From NCBI GenBank assembly GCA_023627715.1, contig JAMAHW010000085.1:1-64000 (forward strand): a stretch of 64,000 bases of DNA, in the 5' to 3' direction. This DNA is from Periconia sp. R9002 (Eukaryota > Ascomycota > Dothideomycetes > Pleosporales > Periconiaceae). Of this stretch, positions 44,092-56,168 are shown piece by piece. The stretch's first letter is position 1. Each line of letters opens with the position of its first letter. The notes below the pieces were generated by a model. It was not told the DNA's origin and searched no databases. It saw only the letters and a program-made list of their open reading frames with translations. Made by a program: the position numbers and the translations under genes.

Positions 44092-45377
44092 GATGAATGA
44101 ATGAATAGGTTTCGGGTTTTGTTGCGGTGGACTATGTTGTTTGCCTGTGGAGCTGTTGCGCTTGTAATGATTTGGTATCCCAGAGAAGTCTCTGTCCTTA
44201 AATACATTGATTCGAGTATGTAGTTAAAAAAAGCTGTCTTGTATCTCTTTGATCAAATTGGAACAGCCGCTCAGCTGTTCGACTGGCGAGGTGGCTCAGA
44301 CCTCTTCTCACAGCTGAATGGTGTTTCCGGCGGTCAGGCGAAGTGCTGAAACCCAACACAAGTGGAACCTTGGCCGCGGTCCTGCCAACGCCGAGCATCC
44401 AACTTATCGCCGAATGTTCGTCGGTTGCAAATAAACGGTATGGCTGGAATTATGGATTTTCCTACACAATGACGTGACTGCTGATCTCCTCATTACATTT
44501 TGGGCAATTTTTCAACGCTTGTGTCGCAGATGCCAGAAGGTTGTGATTCGGGTTGCCAAGGAAAAGTGGCTGCGCCCAACCGGAGGCGCCCGACTAGTTT
44601 TAGCGTAACAGCCAGACCGTTGGCAGCTGAATTTATACGGGATATCCGAAGAGCGGTTTATACCTATTAGGAATGTCGACCCATGTACCGCGTTGAATAG
44701 TTGTATGCTATAGGTCTACCCGCGACTCATGCGCCTCGTATAATTAGTCCCCGTTGAGAAATGAAACTACACTCTACGACACAAGGTGTGCACGCACTGC
44801 ACTCACGATTTTTTTGTCTTCGACAGCAACATTGGAAATTTTTGCAGCCAGCTATTTCTTAAAGCTGTTTGCGCAATGAAAAAAGACGTGTCGAAGATCC
44901 CAGTGTGATGTAGGATACCAAGACGTATAGAAATTTATCTTTTTTGTTTTCCGTTTTTATGTGTTTAATATATATTCCTCCTCCTTTTTGTATGGGTAGA
45001 GAGAGCCCTTAGTACTATGGTGCTATAAACTATCTGACACTTATAGAAATTTATCTCAGATTGATTGCGAACATACAATCTTTAAAGAATGAGACATAAT
45101 CTGCGGAAAGATTCAAAAGAGGAAAGAAACCTTGATGCAAACACGATTCCGTGCCGTGCTTGTGGCTAAGCTGAATCAAGGTCATAAAAGTAAATGTTAA
45201 AGATCTAAATCTCCGGAACAAGGCGGGTACGACGCGGAGCTGAGAAAGTCCAATGAGGTTCAGGGTCTTAGAGAGGATTGGCCTCGGGTGTACAAGAAGA
45301 GCAGCTGTACGTGCGCTCGTCTCAACTTTTAGTGCAGCTTGGTACATGACTAGACTTCAACATTCATACTTGTCAGC
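44092..45377. other. Intergenic with dispersed repeat
   Basis: Holds the promoter of the PUD-like gene and the second copy of a dispersed repeat (44941-45041). No gene seen. Confidence 0.4.
44941..45041 (+). repeat. Dispersed repeat, copy 2 (pair with 25719-25808)
   Basis: Shares cctttttgtatgggta and agcccttagtact with the copy after the P450 gene; the palindrome is less perfect here. It may be a small non-autonomous element or an LTR remnant. Confidence 0.6.
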
Positions 45378-46016
45378 ATGTTTTTTAATTGCCGCGGGGT
45401 CAGCGGTGGTCAACTCATCCTCTGTCCTGTTTTTTCTTTCCTTCTTTTTTTTTACATGGAAGTGGTCCGACGATGTCACATTAGATCCTATTGTAGTACA
45501 CCCAATGGCAGTCTTTCGGCAAATCGTGGAAGGACGTTGAAAGAAGCTGTATTCTACAAAAGAGTGGAGATTTGTCGGGGAATACGCGAAACCGACTCCA
45601 TGACCACTTTGGATAGAGTGACTGGCAAATTCATCGGCATACCCAACGTATTGATGTTTGATCCTAAAATTACATGTGCCTTCAGGAGCGCTGGCTGCAG
45701 TGTCGACGCTACCATTGTCAGCGACATGACATGGTATGTTCCTGAGACAATGCATGTAATTGGGCGAGAACGTTATGCTTATGTCGCAGTTGTATGGCGA
45801 AAGAAAGTTAGTAAAAGGCTTATATACGGTGGTTTTGAATCTTTCAGGACCTCAGACCCTGGTACTCGCCCTCCCAGCAGCCCCCTCTTCGAAAATATCG
45901 TGGGTTTCTTGAACGGTCAAACGAATTCCAATAACCTCACCTCCGAGGTATTCCCACCTGCTATTCCTGCGATTCAAAAAGGCACGAAAAAGCCGTCTCT
46001 GATCCAAGAGGAATAA
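45378..46016 (+). CDS. Uncertain open frame, 212 codons
   Basis: An uninterrupted frame from an ATG, with a hydrophobic segment near the start (LILCPVFSFLLFFYMEVV) and a hydrophilic remainder. It matches no family I know. A 132-codon frame overlaps on the other strand (45357-45755), so which strand is coding, if either, is open. It could be a spurious frame. Confidence 0.25.
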   Translation: MFFNCRGVSGGQLILCPVFSFLLFFYMEVVRRCHIRSYCSTPNGSLSANRGRTLKEAVFYKRVEICRGIRETDSMTTLDRVTGKFIGIPNVLMFDPKITCAFRSAGCSVDATIVSDMTWYVPETMHVIGRERYAYVAVVWRKKVSKRLIYGGFESFRTSDPGTRPPSSPLFENIVGFLNGQTNSNNLTSEVFPPAIPAIQKGTKKPSLIQEE

Positions 46017-47796
46017 CGCGATACAAAAGGCCGAAATTGGGGCGGGAGTGGCTCTCGTGGCTCGCAGAATAAGATCCTAGTAGGGGTGACAATACCATGC
46101 AGGTGCGCCATTATAGCCGAGACAGAACAGCTACATTAAGGACATTCAGCTGTAAACTACGGCAAGCCACAATCATTTCTTCCACAAGGTAAAATGAAGT
46201 TTTCCGGATGAGAGGCTTCAACGGAAGATATTCATTTCTCTTAATTTTAGAATGGACCAAGGCAGGTGCTCATGAAACTCATCAGCTGAGAACAAGTCCG
46301 TGTGTTTCCGTCGAGTTTGATCGAAAGTTTACGGGCCTGTTCGTTAAGTGAAACCGGTTCATTAGCAGGAAGAATTGGCAGCGGAAAATGTCTGAAATGA
46401 TAGAGTGCATTGTTTTCGTTGCTAATAATTGTAACTACAGTAAGATTTGGTTCAACAATTTCGAGAAAGTTGAAGAAAATAGAGCAGACTTTCTGTAATA
46501 CTATGTGTGTTTTCATTCACCGTGAACGATATAAAATGACGCATAACCAATTCAAAAAGATTGACAAGGCATCATTCTCCACCTTTTCATCACCACTACG
46601 ATCTTTATTATAGCTCACATCACTTAGAGTCTACGACTAAGGGGAAAATTTACTCCTAGCCGTCTCTCCAGGTCATAGGAACATATATGGACAGTGTCGA
46701 GGGAATCTTGATCGCGGTCATTCCTACCACGTTGCAAATTATAGATATTTATGGTACTGCTTCGGTTTAAGACGCTTAAAATAGTACGTATAACACCGAG
46801 GCCGTCCATGCCTAGTTTGAAAACTTGTTTAAAAATGTAGGGGGTAGCATTTCTTGCAGTAAAGGGACAGAAAGAAAGTGAATTGATACTGCACTGCGTC
46901 AATTACCGGTCACTACACTTTTCGACGCATGTTCGTCTCAGAGAGAAAAACCGGATGCTTACGCTTGAGAGGAAATGGCTCTGCCTGAAAGACAGAACTG
47001 GCGGGAGGGGCGTGGAGGCAGTGATATCGCACGAGGAGATCAGAAACACTAGGAGGAATGAAAGGAAAATTGGAAGACGTGCAGATAAGTCATAAAAACG
47101 AAATAGCAGACAGCACGACGGAGGTAGTGATAGAGTGAGGGTGCTAGGGCGGGGTTGGGCAACGCTGTCCATTCGTGATTAGTCGTGCTGGAATTGAGGT
47201 GGCTGAAAACAGGACGGAAAATTAAGAAGCAAAGTTTGTGAGCGCACCTGGGGTCTAATATCCTGAAATCAACTTAATCTATCATACTTATTCTTGAACC
47301 TCTTCTTTTGCTTTCAATTGCTTTCTTCTTTAAGTGTTTCCTTCGTGCTCAACACATGTTCACGACTTTCGCACTCATACTTCAACACATCTGCTAGGTT
47401 TCCATCTTAGGTCCTCGCAGTCAGAACAGAAGCAGGACACTGTCGAACAGCTCACCCACGACGAAAACTGACTCGTCAAATCTGGCAAAACATTTACTGG
47501 AATGAACTTTACTAATAATCTATAATTTCGGGAGCTCACGTTATCTTCTAATTCTTATTCTAAACTGTTTAAGAGTGGCTACGGAAGGATTCTGATGACG
47601 ATAGCGTGACGTACATGTAGAATTGTATGATAAAATACAGCGTAGATAGCTTGCATTGCGGGCCAAAATAAGGTGTTGGAATTGCGAGGGATCGAATGAA
47701 GTTGTAGGGTCGTTCCAGGAGACGGGGTCTCTTTGATAGTATCGATTGAGGAAAAGGTGTGTTCGCCTCAATGCCATTCAAGCGCAAACGAACGAA
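46017..47796. other. Long intergenic region, no gene recognised
   Basis: 1.8 kb without a convincing gene. It includes the 3' flank of the QDR-type transporter. Several short frames on both strands show no known domain. Confidence 0.4.
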
Positions 47797-49625
47797 TTAC
47801 TTGGCTCCTGTAGGGATCCCATCATTCTGATCCCGTGCTTGTACCTGCATCTGAGTCTTCTTCATCTTCTTCTTCTCGACTTTTTCCTTTTCTTCCTTTC
47901 TCCATTGCACTCCCTTGACTACCGTGAGGAGCAAAAGCGGTGTGGTAGCCAGCGCAATAATTGCGATAATTGTATATGCCCAACCCTCGCCCACACCCTC
48001 AGTCATTGGACTTATCACTGCAGCAGCAGCAGCTCCCAACTCGCATCGCACCAGATTTACTGCAGCAGAAACCGTAGCCCCTCTTCCAGGGTACGTATCG
48101 ACCAGCAGAACGTTCATGACCTGGAAAAAGGCCGACATAGTCCAATTCATGGTCAGCATTAGAATTATTGGTCCCCAAACAGTAATGCCTTCGCGTAGAA
48201 TCCAGCCATAAATAACGAGACATGCAGTTCCCAGGAAGAAGAGTGGAAGCCCAACCTCGAAACGAGCTCTTTCAAGCGGGAAGTTGGAAAGATCCTGGCG
48301 TTTGTTCTTGGTAAGCGTTATACCCTGTTTGGCTGCGTGGCGCTTGAAATTCCAATTCACTAGTTTTCCAGTGGTAAGGGCGGATATAATACCACCTATA
48401 CCAAGAGGAATATACATGAGGGATACTTTGAGCTGGTTGAATCCATAGATGACCTTGAAAGTATTAGATGCCCCTGTGAGGACAGCATAGAATGTCCCAA
48501 ATGCAATCCCAGATGGAATCAAAATCATGGCTGTTTGCTTCACTGCAAAGACTTTCAAGGTGGAGATGGGGTTCGGAATCTTCATCTTCCGTGACTTGGG
48601 GAGAGGTTCTGATTCTGTCTCGGGACCTTGTTGGTTCTGCTCTCTCATGTGTAGGTAGTCTGTCAAGGAACGATTCAAGGGTGGTGGAACTACGGATCCA
48701 TCACCGACTACCTTCCTGCATGTTTCGGGGAAGAACAGAAAGAACGGCACGCAAAAGGCTCCGCAGAAGATCAGCAAAAACCAAAATATCCAGTGCCAAT
48801 CCAAATATTGCGAGATAAGTCCACCAATAACGGGGGAGATGGTTGGGCCAAGGACGGATCCGAGTGATGCAAAGGCAATGAAACTGCCTCGCTCTTGTGG
48901 TGTGACAATGTCACTCACGACGCCGTTGGCCAATGCTATTGCCCCGCTGCTACCGGCAGATTGAAGACATCGTAAGACCATCAATGCCGCATAGCCTGTA
49001 TGTTGTCAGTTCCCCTTACTTTTTTTTGTTGTAGCGTAGGAGCATTACTGTTTTGTAAGGCAAGGCCAAGATTGGCCGCCATGTAAATGACGAAGCAGAG
49101 GGCATATGCTGGCCTCCTTCCTGCGCTGTCACTGAACCCGGCGGTGATCATTGGAGCAACGCCTTGGATAATCAGATAGGTCGTCACTGTCAAGTTGACC
49201 TTCGAGTTGGAAACGTGGAAATCCTCTGCAATGATAGGAAGTGCAGGGTAGTATATGCTGGCGGAGAGGGGAGAGAAGAAACCGGCCAAAGAAGCTGCAA
49301 GCACAATCAATCTCCGTTTGCCAACACTATGGACAGAGTAGGCGCCATTGTCCTGCGCCCGATCGGTCGATCCCCCTTTCTTTTCGAGGCTCTCAATATC
49401 TTGGGGTTCCGATTCTCGTTCAATAGCAATCTCGTCATTGTTCGACACTGCACGATGACTTTTCATCTCCAAATCGGGGCTCCGATGAGATTCGCCGACG
49501 TCATCCACCCCCTTCTTTTGTTCCATGTGGTACTCCTTCGACGTGCTTTCGGAAGTCTGCGTTGGATCCTCACTCGAGGGAATTCGCTGAGGGCTCAACA
49601 TGTCCATTCTCTGGTTGTCGATCAT
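47797..49625 (-). CDS. MFS drug:H+ antiporter (DHA1, QDR-like), 591 aa
   Basis: Two exons: 49049-49625 and 47797-48995 (intron GTAATG..CAG). A long acidic N-terminal tail of about 110 residues precedes twelve membrane segments. Typical DHA1 motifs: ASIYYPALPIIAEDFHVSNS before and in TM1-2, GFSDSAGRRPAY (loop 2-3, motif A: G.x.D..GRRP), SAGSSGAIALANGVVSDIV, ERGSFIAFASLGSVLGPTISPVIGG (motif C region) and WHWIFWFLLI. The middle loop is long and basic, and the C-terminus has a Lys/Glu-rich coil (EEKEKVEKKKMKK). Similar fungal proteins export quinidine-like drugs, organic acids or polyamines at the plasma membrane. It is intact. Confidence 0.85.
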
Positions 49626-51738
49626 AGTAGTGCACTTTGATCGTTTGAAACAAATTGCTTCTCGCAGATGACATGGGTTTTTGATATAGAAGATTTTGGA
49701 AGGGACACCGAAGGGGGAACACGTGATCGGTATTCGACGCTAACGCCGCTGTCTTAGCTCCGAAAGGCCGAATATATGTACCACAGATACAACGGGATGG
49801 AAAAACGAATGCGATCATCAGTGTCATGAGCATTGCCCATTTTTGTTAACTTGATTACATCGGTGGTGATAGACACCTCACGCCACAATTGATACCTACG
49901 TACGTACGGATACTCTGGCGTCAAATTGACGTCACTTGCTACATTGATCTTTTGGGGCATCAAATCATTTTTGAAGATAGCGATCGTATGGTCTCAACAC
50001 ACATGCACTCGTAGCGTGGTATCAATCGAAGGCGTGCAACAATAGTATTGTTCAGGTACCGCAGTAGGCGAAAAGCACCCCTGACCCGAACGGAAACCGA
50101 AAGGTTGCGTGATTATGAAGAATCTCAAAGTTCACAGTTGTTCTCAAGCATGTAATTTAACTCATTGTCATATAACCGCTTAATATACGGATCAATGTAC
50201 AGCGAAGAAGGAAAATCTTAGTGTTCTTTCGCGAGGTCGGATATCTTTCTGAGTGACGCGGTCCTCAGTTCGGACATAATTCCGTTGCCTCGCAGAATGC
50301 GCGCAATCTGGGTCGCCTTGACATAAAGTTATCTCTGTCCGCACCTCACAGAACAGTCGGTCCTCATCTCAGCCTGCTCATCTATGGATTGATTAGCTCC
50401 TAGCTTGATCGATGTTTGTCACTTGCACTAATATTGGATGACATGCAAAGCGCTTACATGTTGGTCGTAGTTTGGATCAGTGTTCTGTGGTCATTGGTGG
50501 CTATAACTCCTAGGTTGCAACTTGCATCGTTTCGCATTGGATCAGTTATTCATTTGATGCAAGAAGTTAATTTCCTTAATCGTGGCGTCCACAAAAGCTT
50601 TTGCAGATGGATAGTGCCCCATGGCGTGTAATGTCGCGTCTTTGGAAAGGTGTAACACAGTCGCGCGACACGCTAGGTTAACTATTTTCACGCCCGTGAT
50701 TACACCAATCAATTGCGAAGAAGAAAACACTTTGATAGCCGAGTTGAAAATAGGATGAAGATTGGCCAACAGCATAATGAAGAACGAGGCCTCCATTGAT
50801 CACCGTAGATACTTCCAGGAAGCTTTTCTGGCCTGCCTAACGCGAAGGAGCTAGCTGGCGCCCCACAGCTTACCCGCACCCATAGCACCACTCCACCTGG
50901 ACCGATCTCACCCTGGCTTTTTCATCGCTTTGCACGAACAAGAATTCCAATATCTGAACGATAAACTCTGCTCATAGATGCTATCGTTCGTTTATACTTC
51001 CTCAATGCAGTCAAATATCTACTGGCATTAGAAGGGATGCTGATGCGGGAGATGCAAATATTTACTGATGAATGATTACACTGGTTTGATTTGTGTATAT
51101 GCTCAAATGACTATATCCGTAGGTTAATATCTCTATTCTCCAATAGACAAGAACTAAAAAGCCTATTGATGACGAAGTTTTGGGGCGGGAACTCGGAGTG
51201 TTACGTATGACAGCACTTCCGATAAGGTTTGATTGGAAGGAAGTCATCGCAGTAAAATCTATTCATTGCACTGAATCTGCATTTGGACATCGGATTGTTC
51301 ATCTACCTAAACTACCTCACATGTGCTACTCCTCTGATGCCCTTATTTCGTGTATTTCTGCCGTCGTTCTCCGTCCCATGAGTATGCATTATCTGCTGAA
51401 TCTCGGATCTTTTTGTGAAAACAATTTGGACTACTTTCTTATTAGAATTCCAGTCAATGCCAAAAAGGTGTGTGAATTGCTCTTTTTTCGATAATACTTG
51501 GAGGCGTCATGAATGAGCAATGATATAAACGAATTTTACAAGTAGCTGTTGTTTTCTCTCATTGAAAGGTGGATTTTGACGTGAGCATTCATTTTCACTA
51601 GGTTCTGGCCCTTCCAATGTAGAATATGATTTCTTTGCTCTTTCTCAACAACGCCTTTTCCCCCTCCCACTCTCTCCTACCCATGACTCAAGAACATTCC
51701 GTGTAGGAAACACAAATGAGTAGTGCATATCCAACCCG
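49626..51738. other. Long intergenic region with dispersed repeat
   Basis: Starts with the promoter of the transporter gene. A dispersed repeat copy lies at 50699-50736. A minus-strand frame at 50542-50796 spans the repeat and encodes helical-looking sequence, but I cannot assign it. No other gene seen. Confidence 0.4.
50699..50736 (+). repeat. Dispersed 38-bp repeat, copy 2
   Basis: Near-identical to 12838-12875; same orientation, 37.9 kb apart, about two differences. Confidence 0.6.
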
Positions 51739-51969
51739 CTAACGACGCTTCACTGCCCAAACAACAACGCAAATCACTACCACTAATATGATTGCTCCTA
51801 AGCTGGGCAATATGTAGTAACGGAGCACTCGAGCTTTTGAGCCGTTGTGCCATTCGTCACCCACATTCTCCATGCTCCACCAAAGGGACCTCTTTCCGTC
51901 CGTCGATGCTACTTTCGGGGTCGGCTTTGGGCTCAAGGAGCCATCTGATGCGGTGCGGTTAATCGCCAT
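51739..51969 (-). CDS. Small tail-anchored membrane protein, 76 aa
   Basis: Starts at the ATG at 51969 (MAINRTASDGSLSPKP) and ends with a single hydrophobic segment (ILPSLGAIILVVVICVVVWA) followed by KRR, the shape of a tail-anchored protein. The centre (RSLWWSMENVGDEW) is polar with aromatic residues. I know no family. The clear membrane anchor and basic end support a real gene, but an unseen upstream exon is possible. Confidence 0.45.
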   Translation of the reverse strand: MAINRTASDGSLSPKPTPKVASTDGKRSLWWSMENVGDEWHNGSKARVLRYYILPSLGAIILVVVICVVVWAVKRR

Positions 51970-52756
51970 GATTTTATTCGATCTTGGTGTTGTCAACTTG
52001 AAGTAGGGAAGTTGGAAAGGGTCGGAGTAATACGATGCTAGAGAATATCAGCATGTGTGAGGAACTAAGTGCAACTTGATTATACTTTTTTCGACTTCTT
52101 CCCAGTAGGTTCAGTTGCATATGATGAGTGTTTAAAGATGCTCTGTAGCTGTACGTGCGGCCGAATGTTGCTTGATGATCACTCACAAAATTATTTGGTG
52201 TAGATTTTCTAATTCCATGTACACTGACGCATGTTATACTGTCCAGTTCCCAGATATAGTCCACTTAAAAGGGGTCGCGGTGTTCAGAGTTATGCCCAGC
52301 GTGGCGAAGCATGATGTTACACGTGAGCTGACCTCACAATGGGATGGACTGGGATTCGGGTATTTCACGGACCACTGGTGGCATGCCAACTTTAATTCAA
52401 CGCCCTGTAGGATTGAGGCGTAGCAAAGCACAGCTGACTACCGCAGATGCAGGTTCGTTGAGACGGGGTTGACCCCGTCTCTAAACACCAAGAATCACGG
52501 CAATTTACTCCGTAATTGTATTAATAAGAAGAGGGGTGCCAAACTCTGTAGCTGCAAACTTCACCATAAAACCACTTAATATCTTCTGATTAATAATATT
52601 TTTTTCGGTATACTTTCATTCTTTGAAAGTAGTTACTAGCCGCTTCCCATGCCGAACAAAAAGACAAGTGATGAGACCTTGTGGAAAGGATGAACCAATT
52701 CGCCACATATAAGGCCCCCACGACGTAAATACAACGGCCGTACCCGCAAATGGGTA
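51970..52756. other. Intergenic with perfect hairpin
   Basis: No gene recognised. Contains the hairpin at 52460-52481. Confidence 0.4.
52460..52481. other. Perfect 10-bp inverted repeat
   Basis: gagacggggt and accccgtctc are exact reverse complements separated by 2 bases, GC-rich in AT-rich surroundings, about 280 bp beyond the 3' end of the signal peptidase gene. Role unknown. Confidence 0.5.
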
Positions 52757-53332
52757 CTAAACCAGGGTGCCTAATAGAAATGCCAAGCCTATGAGCGCAT
52801 ACAATATCCAGGGATGCTCTCGACCTAACATTGTAAAACGCCCCACGTAGGGAACATAACCCCAGACTAGACCCACAATCTCTTCACGTCGGACAAAGGA
52901 TCTCCCTTCAGGGTAGAGGATCGTATCATCTGCCACATTGTTATCCCCTTTTGTAAGAATCTGTTGCCTGAAACTTCAGTCAGCGATGTTTTCTCGGAAC
53001 CTCCACCTCACTTACTCAATTCTGGAGCTTGCCTGTGACACAGCGTTCGTGACCTTCACCGCCCTATGTACCATTGGTAGCGGGCGCCCTTGAAACCACA
53101 CCACTGGTATGTCCCCGACCTGGACATTTTGCCGAAGATTTGAGAGAAGAATAACGTCGCCACGAAAGAAGGTGGGTTCCATGGACTCGGAAGAAACAAC
53201 AAAGATGGGTTGGGAGCAGTTTGTCAGTAGTCGTAGGCTTGTCCAAAGTATGAAAAGCCAGGACGCCGTACTGATGATGGAGAGCATGTATTGCATCTTG
53301 CGGAATGAGTTTGACATCGACATTGCGCGCAT
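52757..53332 (-). CDS. Signal peptidase I, ER type (SEC11-like), 175 aa
   Basis: Two exons: 53016-53332 and 52757-52967 (intron GTAAGT..TTTCAG). A membrane segment near the N-terminus (MLSIISTASWLFILWTSLRL) is followed by SESMEPTFFRGDVILLSN with the catalytic Ser in SMEP, then MVHRAVKV with the His that replaces Lys in eukaryotic enzymes, and KGDNNVADDTILYPEG with the conserved GDNN box. GLVWGYVPYVG and a C-terminal hydrophobic stretch complete the SEC11 fold. It cleaves signal peptides in the ER as part of the signal peptidase complex. Divergent from typical SEC11 (for example VVSSESMEP instead of VVLSGSMEP), so in this accessory region it may be a second, specialised copy rather than the housekeeping one. 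Confidence 0.8.
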
Positions 53333-53514
53333 AAAGTAAAGAATTTGAAGTCATGTGGAAGTAATATCATTTGGAGGTATGTGCATCAATGTAAGGCTTG
53401 TCACAATTTAATATGTTTAATCATTCTATACGCGGGAGAATGATGACCCGAGTCTAGAAAGTACAGGGGTGCGCAATCCGATTGAAAATGATCATGATAT
53501 CTATGTTGTAGGTG

Positions 53515-53660
53515 AACCCGTTGATTCTGTGTTGGGGGCTGATATGAAATAAAAATGAATCGTCGCAGAGTAATTTCACTCTAGGTATCGACACAGACAG
53601 GGGGGAAAGACTTGACAACGTCCTCGACCAAGACGGACACACAGGCAACTAATTGCGGTT
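53515..53660 (+). repeat. Dispersed repeat, member A
   Basis: The part with aacgtcctcgaccaagacgg and acacaggcaact recurs inverted at 57735-57790 and, more diverged, direct at 57560-57645. Confidence 0.55.
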
Positions 53661-54823
53661 GGGGGCTAACATAATACCCTTTTCAGTGTCTAGGTTATAG
53701 CGAAAAGCTTGCAAATATCCCACGATTAGCTTGGTATATTTTTGTGATTTTTTTTTTGCGACCTGAATATGCCTAATACTAGCTGGAAGAGCAGAATACA
53801 ATCATTTGAGGTATGTTGTCTCCTCAGCGCATCGAAGTGTCGATAAATGCGGCTCTCAGCTTCCGCTTGTTTCTTACGCACGAGTGAGATCGGAAGCCTT
53901 GCCTCATCAATCAACGCCACAAATCAGTTCAAGACTCACTACAGATAATGAGCGATAGATTAGAAACCAGGCATCTGACACAAGATTCCGTGCAGGAACT
54001 CACTAGTGTAATTCGTGCGAGAAAATGCTCGACAGTATGTTGTTTCTTAGACCCAGCCTTTTGATCACATGGGGACATCAGGCGTACCAAAATCATGTGA
54101 GATGGCTTATAGGTAAGTGCTATGGGCGTTTTATGATGGCTAGAATGAGCCATTGCCCTCAAAACATGCAAGTATTTTTAAATTCCCATAACCTAATACG
54201 GACTTCCATTCTGCCTTGCAAACGACCGGCCAAAGCTTTGTAACAGTGAGGGCATATCACCCGATGCTGCCATATTTCATTCATGGACCGCAATTTCTTC
54301 AGTTGGTCTTTTGGCACATAACAGGTATCAAAATCCATTTGAAGACAAAAGAATATACATTCAGGCTGGCGATACCCAGGGTAGTTACTCTGTGAGGATC
54401 AAAATTCAATTTCATACACTCAGGCTGGATTTGGAGATTCTCGTAACAGTGGAGATTCTCATAACAGTGGAGATATTACAGTTGCTGCCTATTATCTGCA
54501 CATTATCCAGTACTTTGAATAATTCTTTAAATAGTATATGGCTCTTGCCACATGCATTCTAAACTGTGACAAAATCATGCTGCCCGTTTTCAGCATGCCT
54601 ACTGGTAAGCAGAATCCAACGGAGTTCATCGTGACATTTAGTAAGAGCTGAACTCACACAGTGGGATCTGAAACTTACCCTTTTTTCAATTACAAGTCAA
54701 ATGGATTTCAGAGATTCGTGATTTGTCTTTCATTGTGAAGGATGAGGGACGCCTTGTTCTAGGTCGAAACCACGGCATCAATATGAAAAAAATTGATACA
54801 GACTCGGGTCGAAGGGATAGGGA

Positions 54824-54831
54824 TATATAAA
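54824..54831 (+). promoter_or_regulatory. TATA box of the small secreted protein gene
   Basis: tatataaa, 182 bp before the start codon at 55013, followed by a CT-rich leader, as in strongly expressed fungal genes. Confidence 0.5.
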
Positions 54832-55012
54832 TGAGCACTTTCCGCTCATTTCATTTCAGTCAGGCTCAGCAACAAACCTTCGTTTCCGTCTTCTTCCTTC
54901 TGATTAGAATACATCCCGAATCTTTCGAATTCTCTTCATTCGCTTTATTCTTCACCTTCGATTCACTGCCCGTTTCCAAATCATTTACCAATTTGACAAT
55001 ACTCCGGTCATC

Positions 55013-55528
55013 ATGAAGTCCTTTATCGTAGCATCCACCTTGGCTGCCATTGCCCTCATCCCTTCCTGTCCTGCTCCACCTGCTTTCATTCCCGGCCTCA
55101 TCGCCGGCGGCGTTGGAGCTGTTGCCGGAGGAATCACCGACGTAGTCGTCAATACTCCAGGCGTATCGGGCCGGAGTGTTATCAGACACGATCGTCGCCA
55201 AATCACTCTACCTCCAGGTGTTTCTCAGCACGTTCTGGACCAATGCACGGATTCGATGCGTGGCATCACCATCCACGTCACTGACAAAGGTGCCAATTGT
55301 AAGTTTTGAAGCTCTGCATAACATAACGTAGATGTCTAACATGGTTCAATTACAGCCTTCGTTATCAAGAATGTCCCGGCCCCCTGCATGAATTTGGCAA
55401 CGCTCTTTTCCGGCGCAGGAGCCCACCCGGTTCCTTGTGGCAACGACTGCCTTACCTACGACAACTTGAGCAATAACGATGCTCAGATTCTTAGGGGTGC
55501 AATCCAGACATTGCAGAAAGCGAGCTAA
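55013..55528 (+). CDS. Small secreted protein, effector-like, 152 aa
   Basis: Two exons: 55013-55298 and 55356-55528 (intron GTAAGT..TTACAG, 57 nt). A signal peptide (MKSFIVASTLAAIALIPSC) is followed by a Gly/Ala-rich hydrophobic stretch (FIPGLIAGGVGAVAGGITDV), RSVIRHDRRQITLPPG and a C-terminal part with four Cys (VLDQC, PAPCMNLATLF, VPCGNDCLTYDN; one more in the signal region). Small, secreted, with no known domain, and a TATA box: an effector-type gene by general features. DRRQ could be a processing site. The function is unknown. Confidence 0.7.
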
Positions 55529-56168
55529 GGGCCTTCTCTGTCTGGCTTTCTACACTGTGTACAAGTTCTAGCATCGCACCCGGCCTTCTGTGGCACTCTA
55601 GTAGCTGGTCTTCCTTTCTTTTTTTGTCGCTCTCTTCCGTAACTGTCTCCGTTTTCGTACATCTATAGAATTATATATTGTCTTCCAAGTCTCTGATTGC
55701 GTGTGATCTACTTGTAGTGCATGTCACTCAAATCATGAATTGGACGAAACATCATTTATTGAAATCAGAATTGTTGCTAAATGAAACCCCCTATCATGGT
55801 GTTTGGTATAGCAGATAAATGTATGGCAAATTGCAAACCATAGGTGAGCATCGATCTGTGTACGAGGTTAACCATAATACTCTTATATCATGCATAAAAA
55901 GAAACAAGCAAAGGGTTACGAAGGATCGTATTCCTGGGAATTCCGAGCTGTTATTGTCATACTTGAAGGGCGAACGCTTATCCGGTGGCGCAGGGCAGAC
56001 CCACGTTTCGGCCCCAATAGTAAGCTACAATGTCTAACTGCGCCGCATGCGTCCTTCATCTGTAGCCACATATATCCTTCTTAACTGTGCTTTCCACTAA
56101 AAGATTTTATACCACTGCAAAAATTTTTTTTGTCTGATTTAAACAGTTACAGGAACACGCCATTGAAA
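55529..56168. other. Intergenic region
   Basis: 3' flank of the secreted protein and promoter of the MBOAT gene. A short frame at 55819-56037 has no support. Confidence 0.4.

Larger units (their letters stand above)
53333..55012. other. Intergenic with repeat and TATA box
   Basis: No recognised gene. Contains a dispersed repeat copy (53515-53660). The last 200 bases hold the promoter of the small secreted protein. Confidence 0.4.

Noticed and set aside
45357..45755. 132-codon minus-strand frame opposite the 212-codon plus-strand frame
   Set aside because: No recognisable product; kept only the longer plus-strand frame, at low confidence.
50542..50796. 84-codon minus-strand frame across the 38-bp repeat
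   Set aside because: The other repeat copy is not coding in the same frame and no family is recognisable.
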